The translations under genes were made by a program, and so were the position numbers. From contig NZ_JAFNJS010000003.1 in assembly GCF_019024325.1 (NCBI RefSeq), positions 555,693-619,692 on the forward strand: a stretch of DNA of 64,000 bases. Reading direction: 5' to 3'. This stretch comes from Falsiroseomonas tokyonensis. Its GTDB lineage: Bacteria; Pseudomonadota; Alphaproteobacteria; Acetobacterales; Acetobacteraceae. Below the pieces are notes generated by a model. It made no database searches, had not been told where the DNA came from, and saw only the letters and a program-made list of their open reading frames with translations. Positions 10,870 through 20,814 of the stretch are shown piece after piece. Numbering within the stretch: the stretch's first letter is position 1; each line of letters begins with the position of its first letter.

Positions 10870-11052
10870 GCAGAGTTCGGTTCCCGGTGAGTGGCTTGCT
10901 ATCCCGGAAACCCTTATCCCAGCGGCGCCGCGGCAGGAAGGGTTGCGTTCGGCCGCGGCCTGCAACCGCGCCGAAAACCGCGCCGCCCCCGGATGCGGCG
11001 CGGCGCCGGGGGTGCCACTCTGCGGCCCGAAGCCTCGCAAGGATCGCGCCGC

Positions 11053-12603
11053 ATGAGCCTCGTCAACCGCCTCGCTGTCCCCCTGGCCCTGGGGGCGGCG
11101 CTGCTGGCCGCCACACCGCCCGCCGCGGCGCAGACGCTGCGCATCGGCATCCAGTCCCCGCCCAGCACGCTGGACCCGCACTGGCTGCTGAACCTGTCCA
11201 ATACCGGCGCGCTGCGGAACATCTACGACACGCTGGTGGCGCGCGATGCCAGCATGGCGCTGAAGCCGGGCCTGGCGGAATCCTGGCGCGTGGTGGACGA
11301 CACCACCTGGGAGTTCAAGCTGCGCCCCGGCGTCCGCTTCCATGACGGCGCGCCGCTGACCTCGGCCGATGTCGTGGCCTCCTTCGCCCGGGTGCCGAAT
11401 GTGCCGGGCAATCCCAATCCCTACACCATCTACCTGGCCGGCGTGACCGGTGTGGAGGTGGTGGACGACCTCACCTTCCGCATCCGCACCAGCGGGCCGA
11501 CGCCGATCCTGCCCACCAACCTGACGCAGATCTTCATCCTGCCGCGCTCCGTGACCGACCTGGGCAACCCGGAGTTCAATTCCGGGCGCGCCGCCATTGG
11601 CACCGGCCCCTTTCGGCTGGGCAGTTGGCGGGCGAACGATCCGCTGGTGCTGCGCCGGAACGAGAGCTGGTGGGGCGGTGCGGTTCCTTGGGACACGGTC
11701 AGCATGACGCCGATCCCGAACGATGCGGCCCGCGTGGGCGCGCTGCTGGCGGGCGATGTCGACTTCATCAACAACGTGCCGCTGCAGGATGTGGAGCGGA
11801 TCCGCGCCGACCAGCGCGTGGCGCTCTTCGCCGGCCCCTCCATCTATGCGGTGAACATCTACCCGGATGTGGAGCGCGATGACGCGCCGGGGATCGAGGC
11901 CGGCGGCCGCAACCCGATGAAGGATGTCCGGGTGCGCCGCGCCATGTCGCTGGCCCTGAACCGGGACGGCATCGCCCGCACCATCTTGGAAGGCCTGGCC
12001 GACCCGACCGACCAGGCGGTGCCGCCCTTCATCTTCGGCGCGGTGGCGGACCGCCCGGTGCCGGCGGCGGACCTGGCCGCGGCGCGCGCCCTGCTGGCGG
12101 AGGCCGGCTGGGGCCAGGGGTTCGGGCTGAACCTCTTCTGCTCGCCCAACCGCACGCCCCGCATTTGCCAGGCCATCGCCGCCGCCTGGACCCGCATCGG
12201 CATCCGCACGACGGTGGAGGTGGTGCCCCAGGCCAATTTCCTGCCGCGCCGCAACCGGCGGGACTACGGCGTCTTCGTCACCGTCTTCGGGTCGCTGACC
12301 GGCGAGACCTCCTACCTCATCGGCTCCCAGCTGCATCGGCGCGGCCTGGTGCCAGGCCTCGGCGCGCTGAATTTTACGGGGGCGGGGACGGAGGCAATGG
12401 ATGCGCTGATCCAGCGCGCGCGAGGGACGCTGGATGACGCCGACCGGGCGCGGCAGCTTTCGGCGCTGGTGCGCCAGGCGGCGGATGAGGCGCTGATCAT
12501 CGGCGTCGGCATCCTGCGGTCCGTGAATGCCGGCACCGCCGGGCTGACCTTCGACGCCCGGGCGGATGAGGAAGTGCAGGCGGTGGCGATCCGGCCCCGC
12601 TGA
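11053..12603 (+). CDS. ABC transporter solute-binding protein, family 5 (peptide/nickel type)
   Basis: A 516-residue exported protein. The signal peptide covers about residues 1-27 with an AAAQ cleavage region. The mature part has the family 5 features: LDPHWLLNLSNTGALRNIYDTLV, then WEFKLRPGVRFHDG, SADVVASFARV and FRLGSWRANDPLVLRRN. Such proteins deliver oligopeptides, glycosides or metal complexes to an inner-membrane permease. No permease or ATPase genes are adjacent, so it is an orphan component. The start is ATG at 11053, which directly precedes the signal peptide; upstream in-frame codons are not supported. Confidence 0.9.
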   Translation: MSLVNRLAVPLALGAALLAATPPAAAQTLRIGIQSPPSTLDPHWLLNLSNTGALRNIYDTLVARDASMALKPGLAESWRVVDDTTWEFKLRPGVRFHDGAPLTSADVVASFARVPNVPGNPNPYTIYLAGVTGVEVVDDLTFRIRTSGPTPILPTNLTQIFILPRSVTDLGNPEFNSGRAAIGTGPFRLGSWRANDPLVLRRNESWWGGAVPWDTVSMTPIPNDAARVGALLAGDVDFINNVPLQDVERIRADQRVALFAGPSIYAVNIYPDVERDDAPGIEAGGRNPMKDVRVRRAMSLALNRDGIARTILEGLADPTDQAVPPFIFGAVADRPVPAADLAAARALLAEAGWGQGFGLNLFCSPNRTPRICQAIAAAWTRIGIRTTVEVVPQANFLPRRNRRDYGVFVTVFGSLTGETSYLIGSQLHRRGLVPGLGALNFTGAGTEAMDALIQRARGTLDDADRARQLSALVRQAADEALIIGVGILRSVNAGTAGLTFDARADEEVQAVAIRPR

Positions 12604-12615
12604 GCGGCCGGCCGC

Positions 12616-12861
12616 TCAGCTGCAGGCTGGCAGGGCACTCCGTTTCCGGGTCGTCGAGGCCGGAAACCGCTCCAGCTTGCCTGCCGGCCGGATCGGCCGC
12701 GGCACCAGGTTGCCGCCGCAATTCGGGCAGAGCCCGCCGGGCAGGCGGGTCCCGGCGCAGTCCCGGCACCAGGTGCATTCGAAGGAGCAGATCAGCGCCT
12801 GGGCCGAATCGGGCGGCAGGTCACGCCCGCAGCATTCGCAATTCGGCCGAAGCTCCAGCAC
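12616..12861 (-). CDS. DUF1272 cysteine-rich zinc-binding protein
   Basis: An 81-residue protein with paired cysteine motifs, CECCGRDLP, CSFECTWCRDCAG and CPNCGGNLV, which would form zinc ribbons. This is the DUF1272 pattern; the biochemical role of the family is unknown. The GTG start is two bases after the class I fumarase stop, so it is co-transcribed with it. The C-terminal tail (about residues 57-81) is basic and less conserved in appearance. Confidence 0.85.
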   Translation of the reverse strand: MLELRPNCECCGRDLPPDSAQALICSFECTWCRDCAGTRLPGGLCPNCGGNLVPRPIRPAGKLERFPASTTRKRSALPACS

Positions 12862-12863
12862 GG

Positions 12864-14543
<1,680 letters not shown>

Positions 14544-14603
14544 TCTCCGTGCGCGCCATCGCCCGGTCCGGGCGGGCGGCACATCGTCTTGCGGTGGGCC
14601 AGT

Positions 14604-15110
14604 TCAGTCCCGCGCGGGACGCCGGCGGAAGGCATCCAGGCTGACAACCTGGGCCGGGGCCTCCGGCGCCGCGGCGGGGGCTTCAAGTTCGGCGGCGGGG
14701 GGCGCGGCGGCTTCCTCCGCCGGGGCGTCCATCTGCGGTTGGAAGCGCAGGCCATAGCGCACGGCGGGGTCGGCGAAGCCGGTCAGGGCGGCGAAGGGCA
14801 CCTGCAGGGTCGCGGGCACGCCGCCGAAATGCAGCCGCACGCTGAAGAACCCCGCAGCGCGGTCCACGGTCAGCCCCTCGAACTGGTGCTGCAGCACCAC
14901 CGTCATTTCCTGCGGATACCGGGCCTTCAGATGGCCCGGCACGCGGGTGCCCGGATGGTCCGTGCGGAAGGTGATGTAGAAATGGTGCTCGCCGGGCAGG
15001 CCGGAGGTGGCCGCGACGTCCAGCGCGCGCATGACCACCTCGCGCAGCGCGTCATCGGTCCAACGCTCGTAGGGGATCAGGCTCTCGGCGGGGCGGGCGT
15101 CGTCGCTCAT
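14604..15110 (-). CDS. sspB: SspB ClpXP adaptor protein
   Basis: A 168-residue alphaproteobacterial SspB. The substrate-binding core (about residues 10-125) contains GLPGEHHFYITFRTDHPG and MTVVLQHQFEGL, with a beta-sheet fold. An Ala/Pro/Glu-rich flexible linker follows, then a terminal ClpX-binding-like tail VVSLDAFRRRP. SspB tethers ssrA-tagged proteins to ClpXP for degradation. It lies directly downstream of the ssrA (tmRNA) coding piece on the same strand, about 85 bases away, linking the tag-maker with the tag-delivery adaptor. Confidence 0.92.
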   Translation of the reverse strand: MSDDARPAESLIPYERWTDDALREVVMRALDVAATSGLPGEHHFYITFRTDHPGTRVPGHLKARYPQEMTVVLQHQFEGLTVDRAAGFFSVRLHFGGVPATLQVPFAALTGFADPAVRYGLRFQPQMDAPAEEAAAPPAAELEAPAAAPEAPAQVVSLDAFRRRPARD

Positions 15111-15194
15111 GCGTGCATCCTTTCACCGGACCATAAGCCGGCGGGCGGGGACGCGAAAGAGGCAGGGCCGATGGCGAAAGTCAGGCAGGAAAAG

Positions 15195-15368
15195 GTAGGG
15201 GGCTTCTGTTGCCCGGTGCCCCCCGAACCGCGCTTACCTTATTCAGGCAGCGAGTGCGTAAGCCTCGCGGCTATTGTCGTTCGCACTTAGAGATTAGCCC
15301 GATAACGGCGGTACAATGCCGGGCAAAAGCGACCTCTTTACCACGCGCGTCGAAGCTGTTTCGCCCCC
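15195..15368 (-). ncRNA. ssrA: tmRNA coding piece of a circularly permuted ssrA gene
   Basis: Read on the minus strand, this RNA begins GGGGGCGAAACAGCTTCGAC, the classic tmRNA 5' end, then continues into an mRNA-like region. The tag frame runs from 15284 to 15243: GCG AAC GAC AAT ... GCC TGA, encoding ANDNSREAYALAA, so the finished tag would be that peptide after one tmRNA-derived alanine. The ALAA end fits recognition by ClpXP. The 5' GGGGGCG pairs with CGCCTCC in the acceptor piece, including the G3-U70 wobble used by alanyl-tRNA synthetase. The 3' boundary, placed near a C-rich hairpin and TTTT run, is approximate. Confidence 0.93.
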
Positions 15369-15387
15369 ATGTTCTTCCGAGGAAGAT

Positions 15388-15475
15388 TGGTGGAGGCGCC
15401 GGGCACTGCCCCCGGGTCCGCAACGATTATTCCAGGCCGCGTTTATCACCATAGTCGCCGAAGCGACGCACCCTA
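15388..15475 (-). ncRNA. ssrA: tmRNA acceptor piece of the permuted ssrA gene
   Basis: Encoded before the coding piece on the minus strand, as in alphaproteobacterial two-piece tmRNA. It ends with the T arm and acceptor strand, GCCCGGCGCCTCCACCA, with an encoded CCA at 15388-15390. A spacer of about 19 bases (15369-15387) separates it from the coding piece and would be cut out. CGCCTCC forms the acceptor stem with GGGGGCG of the coding piece. The 5' end of this piece is uncertain, probably in 15460-15480. The promoter must lie between it and the divergent thyX gene. Confidence 0.85.
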
Positions 15476-15564
15476 TGTAGGCGCTTCGCCGCGCAGAATC
15501 CAGGGGTGTCGCGTCGGGCCGCCTGGGCTAGTACAGCGACCCTCCGACCTACAGGACTCCGGGC

Positions 15565-16503
15565 ATGGCCCTGACGCCAGAACAGCAGCTTGAGATCGAC
15601 GCCGCGCGCAGCGCCGCCCATGCCACCCGGCGGCCGACCGTGCCGGCATTGGAAGACATGCTGTTCACCGCGACGCCGGTGCTGGACCACGGCTTCGTCC
15701 GGGTGGTGGACTATATGGGCGACGACGCCGCCATCGTGCAGGCCGCCCGCGTCTCCTACGGCCGCGGCACCCGCGCGGTGACCGAGGATCGCGGCCTGAT
15801 CCGCTACCTGATGCGGCATCGCCACTCGACCCCCTTCGAGATGTGCGAGATCAAGTACCATGTGAAGCTGCCGATCTTCGTCGCCCGGCAATGGATCCGC
15901 CACCGCACGGCCAATGTGAACGAATACTCGGCCCGCTACTCCATCCTCGACCGCGAATTCTACATCCCCTCGCCCGAGAACCTGGCCGCGCAATCCGCCA
16001 TCAACCGCCAGGGCCGCGGGGAGGTGCTGGAGGGGGAGCAGGCCGCCCGCGTGCTGGACCTGCTGCGGGAGGATGCGACCCGCAACTACGACCACTACCT
16101 CGACATGCTGAACGAGGATGAGCAGGGGAACCCGATCGACCCCGGCCGCGCCGGCCTGGCGCGCGAGCTGGCGCGGATGAACCTGACGCTGAACGCCTAT
16201 ACCCAGTGGTACTGGAAGACCGACCTCCACAACCTGTTCAACTTCCTTTCGCTCCGCGCCGACGCCCATGCCCAATACGAGATTCGCGTCTATGCCGAGG
16301 CGATGATGACGAGCGCCGAGGCCTGGGTGCCGATCGCGGCCCAGGCCTTCCGCGACTACCGCCTGGGCGCCGTCACCCTCTCCGCCCAGATGCTCGGCAT
16401 CCTGCGCCGGATGCTGGCGGGGGAGGCGGTGGACCAGGCTTCCTCCGGCCTGTCGAAGCGCGAATGGCGGGAGCTGATGGAAACCCTCGGCCGTGGCGAC
16501 TAG
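15565..16503 (+). CDS. thyX: flavin-dependent thymidylate synthase ThyX
   Basis: A 312-residue FAD-dependent enzyme that methylates dUMP to dTMP using methylenetetrahydrofolate and NADPH, replacing ThyA. The ThyX signature [13 protein letters not shown] is at residues 112-124, and [18 protein letters not shown] precedes it. Length is at the upper end of the family. The start ATG at 15565 is consistent with a conserved N-terminus. The gene begins a tight cluster with a small membrane protein, an HD phosphohydrolase and a ribokinase, which suggests a nucleotide-linked operon. It is divergent from ssrA. Confidence 0.95.
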   Translation: MALTPEQQLEIDAARSAAHATRRPTVPALEDMLFTATPVLDHGFVRVVDYMGDDAAIVQAARVSYGRGTRAVTEDRGLIRYLMRHRHSTPFEMCEIKYHVKLPIFVARQWIRHRTANVNEYSARYSILDREFYIPSPENLAAQSAINRQGRGEVLEGEQAARVLDLLREDATRNYDHYLDMLNEDEQGNPIDPGRAGLARELARMNLTLNAYTQWYWKTDLHNLFNFLSLRADAHAQYEIRVYAEAMMTSAEAWVPIAAQAFRDYRLGAVTLSAQMLGILRRMLAGEAVDQASSGLSKREWRELMETLGRGD

Positions 16504-16744
16504 CCCGGCGGCGCGCCGCAGCCCGCGACCGCGCGCAGCTTCCGGCGGCGCACGCCCCCGCGCCAAGGCCGCGGCGCCCCCGCGGCTCGATTGGCTGACC
16601 CGCTGGTGGAAGGTGGCGCTGCTGGTGGCGCTGGTGACCATCGGCCTGCCGGTGGCGCATGCCCTGTTCGGCGAGGTCATCGCCCTGCTCGGCGGCGCGG
16701 TGCTCTTCGGCTTCCTGCTCGGCCGCTGGACCGCCGGCCTGTGA
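16493..16744 (+). CDS. small two-helix membrane protein
   Basis: An 83-residue protein with a basic, proline/alanine-rich N-terminus (about 1-32) and two hydrophobic segments (about 38-60 and 63-82). GTG start at 16493 overlaps the end of thyX by 11 bases, and its stop overlaps the next start as GTGA, so translation is coupled. No family is recognised. Location within the thyX cluster is the only functional hint. Confidence 0.65.
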   Translation: MATSPAARRSPRPRAASGGARPRAKAAAPPRLDWLTRWWKVALLVALVTIGLPVAHALFGEVIALLGGAVLFGFLLGRWTAGL

Positions 16745-17337
16745 ACGACCGCACCGCCGCCCTGATCGATTTTTTGTCGATGGCCGACCGCTTGAAGCAT
16801 ATCGAGCGGCGTGGCGAGACGGCGCACCCCGACGGCACCGCCCGCCGCGAGAACTCGGCCGAGCATTGCTGGAACGTGGCCCTGGTGGCCGTGCTGCTGC
16901 ATGGCGAGATGCCGGAGCCGCGGCCGGACCTCGGCCACACGCTGGCGATGATCGCCGCCCACGACCTGGTGGAGATCGAGGCCGGCGACACCTTTGCCTA
17001 TGACGAGGCCCACCTGCTGACCCAGGCGGCGCGCGAAAAGGCCGCCGCTGACATCGTCTTCGGCACCCTGCCGCCCGACCTTGGCGCCAGGCTCCGCGGG
17101 CTCTGGGAGGAATTCGAGGACGGACAGACCCCCGAGGCCCGCTTCGCCATGGCCTGCGACCGCGCCCAGGGTTTCCTGCAAGGCGTCATAGGCACCGGGC
17201 ACTGGCGGGACGCCGGCATCGCCGAAGCCGCGACGCATGGCCGCATGAACCCGGCCCGCGCCGTCGCACCCGTCTTCGAAACGCTGATCGCCACGCTCTA
17301 TGAGCGCGCCCGCGCCGGGCGCATGTTCCGGGAATGA
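16741..17337 (+). CDS. HD-domain hydrolase (YfbR-like 5'-deoxynucleotidase family)
   Basis: A 198-residue HD-domain protein. Metal-binding residues are visible in ENSAEHCWNVALVA (His near 39) and in AMIAAHDLVEIEAGD (HD near 76). HD proteins of this type hydrolyse deoxynucleoside monophosphates or related phosphates with a divalent metal. The position directly after thyX fits a role in deoxynucleotide balance, but that is an inference. The GTG start overlaps the preceding stop, and the last bases overlap the ribokinase start as ATGA. Confidence 0.82.
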   Translation: MNDRTAALIDFLSMADRLKHIERRGETAHPDGTARRENSAEHCWNVALVAVLLHGEMPEPRPDLGHTLAMIAAHDLVEIEAGDTFAYDEAHLLTQAAREKAAADIVFGTLPPDLGARLRGLWEEFEDGQTPEARFAMACDRAQGFLQGVIGTGHWRDAGIAEAATHGRMNPARAVAPVFETLIATLYERARAGRMFRE

Positions 17338-18224
17338 GCATCCTCGTTTTCGGTTCGGCCAATACCGACCTCGTCTTCACCGTCCCGAACCTGCCGGCGC
17401 CCGGGGAGACCGTGCTGGGCGACGGCTTCCAGCAACTCTCGGGCGGCAAGGGCGCCAACCAGGCGGTGGCCGCGGCGCGGGATGGCGCGCAGGTCGCCTT
17501 CGCCGGCTGCGTCGGCGGCGATGGCCTGGCCGTGGTCGCCACCGGGGCGATGCGCGACGCCGGGGTGGATCTCAGCCGGCTGATCGTGGTCGATGCCCCC
17601 ACCGGCTGCGCCAGCATCTGCGTCGACCGCCAGGGCCGCAACCAGATCGCCGTCGCCCCCGGCGCCAATCTGATGGCCCGCGCCGCGCAGGTGGAGGATG
17701 CGGCGCTGCATCCCGGCGTCATCCTGCTGCTGCAGATGGAAGTCCCGGCCGAGGAGACCGCCCGCCTGGTGTTCCGCGCCGCCCGCCTCGGCGCGCAATG
17801 CATCCTGAACCTGGCGCCGCCCGGCGACCTGCCGCTGGAGGTACTGCGCGCCTTGCACCTGCTGGTCCTGAACGAGCATGAGGCCGCGGTGCTGGCCGGT
17901 CGGCTCGGCACGGAGCCCAGCGCCGCCGCGCTGCACATGGCCCTTGGCACCGCCGTCGCCATCACGCGCGGGGAGGCGGGGGCGGAGGCCGCGACGGAGG
18001 CCGGCCTCGCCAGCATCCCCTGCTTCCCCATCGTGCCCGTGGATACGACTGGCGCCGGCGATACCTGGTGCGGCGTGCTGGCCGCGGGGCTGGATCGCGG
18101 CCTGCCGCTGACCCAGGCGATGCGCCGCGCCGCCGCGGCTGCGGCACTCGCCTGCACCCGCCCCGGCGCCGCGCCGGCCATGCCGGTGGCGGCAGAGACG
18201 GATGCGATGCTCGCTACGCGATAA
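17334..18224 (+). CDS. rbsK: ribokinase, PfkB family
   Basis: A 296-residue sugar kinase of the PfkB family. Landmarks are the N-terminal GSANTDLVF, the substrate signature SGGKGANQAVAAARDGA (about residues 37-53) and the ATP/anion-hole motif DTTGAGDTWCG near residue 240 with its catalytic aspartate. Ribokinases phosphorylate ribose at O5, feeding PRPP synthesis; adenosine or other sugar kinases have similar folds. The ATGA overlap with the HD gene puts it in the thyX transcription unit. It ends convergently with mrp, overlapping it by 11 bases. Confidence 0.85.
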   Translation: MSILVFGSANTDLVFTVPNLPAPGETVLGDGFQQLSGGKGANQAVAAARDGAQVAFAGCVGGDGLAVVATGAMRDAGVDLSRLIVVDAPTGCASICVDRQGRNQIAVAPGANLMARAAQVEDAALHPGVILLLQMEVPAEETARLVFRAARLGAQCILNLAPPGDLPLEVLRALHLLVLNEHEAAVLAGRLGTEPSAAALHMALGTAVAITRGEAGAEAATEAGLASIPCFPIVPVDTTGAGDTWCGVLAAGLDRGLPLTQAMRRAAAAAALACTRPGAAPAMPVAAETDAMLATR

Positions 18225-19329
18225 CGATCTTCGGACCCTCCGCCGCGGCGGCGCCCTCCGCCAGCTTCGCCCGCAGCCGCGTCGCGATGGCCTGGTAGGC
18301 CTGCGCCTCCGGCGTCTCCGGCCGGGCGACGACGATCGGCGTGCCCGCATCGGCCAGCTCCCGGATCGCCAGCTTCAGCGGCAGCTCGCCGAGGAACTCC
18401 ACCCCCAGCCGCGCGGCCTCCGCCTTCGCCCCGCCATGGCCGAAAATGTCGGTCTGGTGGCCGCAATTCGGGCAGCAGAAGAAGGCCATGTTCTCGATCA
18501 GGCCGAGCACCTTCACGCCCACCCGCTCGAACATCTTCACCCCCCGCCGCGCATCCAGCAGCGCCACGTCCTGCGGGGTGGAGACGATGACGGCGCCGGC
18601 CAGCGGCACGCGCTGGCTCATGGTCAGCTGCGCATCGCCCGTGCCTGGCGGCATGTCGACGATCATGATGTCGAGCGCGCCCCATTCCACCTGGCCCATC
18701 AGCTGTTCCAGCGCGCCCATCACCATGGGGCCGCGCCAGATCATCGGCGTCTCCTCCTCCACCAGGAAGCCGATCGACATGGCCTTCAGCCCCCAGCGGG
18801 ACAGCGGGATGATGCGCTGGCCCTCGGTGCGCGGGCGCTCCCGCGTGCCCAGCATCTGCGGCAGGGAGGGGCCGTAGATATCGGCGTCCAGCAGCCCGAC
18901 CCTCAACCCCTGCAGGGCCAGCGCGACGGCCAGGTTCACCGCGGTGGTGGACTTGCCGACGCCCCCCTTGCCGGAGGCGACGGCGACAATGGCCTTCACA
19001 TCCGGCAGCAGCATCTGCCCCTGGCCCGGCGTGCCGCCCGGTGGCGCCTTGCGCGAGGGTTCCGCCTTGGCCGGCTCGGCCCGATGCGCGGTCAGCACCA
19101 CGGTGGCGGAGAGCACGCCCGGCACGCTGGCGGCTGCGCGTTCGGCTGCGGCGCGCAGGGGCTCGCTCTCCCGCGCCCGCTCCCGCGGCACCTGCAGCGC
19201 GAATTGCACCATGCCCGCCTTCACCGTCAGGCCGTCCAGCATGCCGGCGCTGACCACGTCCCGGCCGCTCGCCGGGTCCAGCACCCTGCCCAGCGCGGCG
19301 CGCACCGCCTGCTCCAGCCCCTCGCTCAT
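18214..19329 (-). CDS. apbC: Mrp/ApbC iron-sulfur cluster carrier ATPase
   Basis: A 371-residue P-loop ATPase of the Mrp/NBP35 family, an iron-sulfur cluster scaffold or carrier. An N-terminal MIP18-like domain (about 1-75) is followed by a linker and the ATPase domain with the deviant Walker A ASGKGGVGKST (about 117-127), the switch region DADIYGPSLPQM and DMPPGTGDAQL. The cluster-binding CPNC motif is in FFCCPNCGH. It probably supplies clusters to enzymes such as the class I fumarase, but that is inferred only from family role. Convergent with rbsK. Confidence 0.93.
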   Translation of the reverse strand: MSEGLEQAVRAALGRVLDPASGRDVVSAGMLDGLTVKAGMVQFALQVPRERARESEPLRAAAERAAASVPGVLSATVVLTAHRAEPAKAEPSRKAPPGGTPGQGQMLLPDVKAIVAVASGKGGVGKSTTAVNLAVALALQGLRVGLLDADIYGPSLPQMLGTRERPRTEGQRIIPLSRWGLKAMSIGFLVEEETPMIWRGPMVMGALEQLMGQVEWGALDIMIVDMPPGTGDAQLTMSQRVPLAGAVIVSTPQDVALLDARRGVKMFERVGVKVLGLIENMAFFCCPNCGHQTDIFGHGGAKAEAARLGVEFLGELPLKLAIRELADAGTPIVVARPETPEAQAYQAIATRLRAKLAEGAAAAEGPKIVIA

Positions 19330-19605
19330 TGCTTGAAAAGCCCTTTCTTCCTACGATATCGCGCCCGGCAGGTGGAGGCCTGGCGCGCCCGCAGTCCAAT
19401 TCAGGCGCGCTGACGATCCACGCCGGCGGTCCCGGCCGATTTTCCTGGTTTCATCCCCTGGTGTAGTGTCCGGGTTACAGTTTGGACAGTTTCACCGGGG
19501 CACGCTCGCCCCCATATGGACCGTTGCGACGGTCGCCGCACCCCTCCCTTTGCCGGGTCGGGCGTGGCAATGTTTTTGCTGAGTTCGGAGGAGGCCTAAA
19601 GCCCT

Positions 19606-20814
19606 ATGGCGTGGAACAACAGCGGCGGACCCAGCCCCTGGGGCAATCCCAGGCCCGGCGGGCCGTGGGGACAGCCGCAGCCGCCTTCGGGCGGGGGGCA
19701 GGGCGGTGGTGGAGGCCGTGGACCCGACCTCGATGACATGATCCGCCAGGCGCAGGACGCCGCCCGGCGGCTGCTGCCGCGCGGCATGGGCGGCGCCGGG
19801 CTCGGCCTGCTGGCCCTGCTGCTGGTGGGCGGCTGGCTCGCCTCCGGCATCTACCGGGTGCAGGCGGACGAACAGGGCATCGTGCTGCGCTTCGGCGCCT
19901 ACACCGAAACCACGCAGCCCGGCCTGAACTACCACCTGCCCTGGCCGATCGAGACCGTGACCACGCCCCGCGTCACCCGCATCAACCGGGTGGATGTCGG
20001 CTTCCGCGCCGCCGCCGATTCCGGCCAGGCCGTGCGCCCCATTCCGGCACGCGACGTGCTGGAGGAAAGCCTGATGCTGACGGGCGACGAGAATATCATC
20101 GACATCGACTTCGCCGTCTTCTGGCGGATCCGCGATGCCGGGGAATTCCTGTTCAACACTCGCACGCCCGAAGCCACGGTGAAATCCGCCGCCGAAAGCG
20201 TGATGCGGGAGGTGATCGGCCGTACCCCGATCCAGCCCGCGCTGACCGAGGCGCGCGCGCAGATCGAACAGGCGGTGCGCACCGGCACCCAGGCGATCAT
20301 GGACCAGTACCGCGCCGGGGTGGAGATCACCCAGGTGCAGTTGCAGAACGCCCAGCCGCCGGCCCGCGTGGTGGATGCCTTCATCGACGTGCAGCGCGCC
20401 GGCGCCGACCGCGAGCGTGCGCGGAACGAGGCCGAGAGCTACCGCAACGGCATCATCCCCGCCGCCCGCGGTGAATCCCAGCGCCTGGTGCAGGAGGCCG
20501 AGGGCTTCCGTGAAAGCCAGATCTCCCGCGCCCGCGGTGAATCGCAGCGCTTCCTCTCCGTGCTGTCGGCCTATCAGCAGGCGCAGGACGTGACGGTGCG
20601 GCGCATGTACCTGGAGACGATGGAGGAGGTGCTGCGCCGCAACCCCACCATCCTGATCGACAACAACCTGCAGGGCATGGTGCCCTTCCTGAACCTGGAC
20701 AGCGCCCGCCCGAACCCGCTGCAGCAGCCACAGCCGCAACGACCCGGCGGGCAGACCCTGCCGCAACCCATGGCGCAACCCGCTGCGCCGCGCCCGGCGG
20801 GAGCCATCCGATGA
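19606..20814 (+). CDS. hflK: HflK, membrane protease modulator (SPFH/band 7)
   Basis: A 402-residue protein. A Gly/Pro/Gln-rich cytoplasmic N-terminus (about 1-45) is followed by one transmembrane helix (about 62-80) and the SPFH/band 7 domain beginning GIYRVQADEQGIVLRFG. A coiled region follows and a Pro/Gln-rich tail ends the protein. HflK and HflC form a ring-shaped complex that surrounds FtsH and modulates its degradation of membrane proteins. The last bases overlap the hflC start, showing an operon. Confidence 0.94.
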   Translation: MAWNNSGGPSPWGNPRPGGPWGQPQPPSGGGQGGGGGRGPDLDDMIRQAQDAARRLLPRGMGGAGLGLLALLLVGGWLASGIYRVQADEQGIVLRFGAYTETTQPGLNYHLPWPIETVTTPRVTRINRVDVGFRAAADSGQAVRPIPARDVLEESLMLTGDENIIDIDFAVFWRIRDAGEFLFNTRTPEATVKSAAESVMREVIGRTPIQPALTEARAQIEQAVRTGTQAIMDQYRAGVEITQVQLQNAQPPARVVDAFIDVQRAGADRERARNEAESYRNGIIPAARGESQRLVQEAEGFRESQISRARGESQRFLSVLSAYQQAQDVTVRRMYLETMEEVLRRNPTILIDNNLQGMVPFLNLDSARPNPLQQPQPQRPGGQTLPQPMAQPAAPRPAGAIR

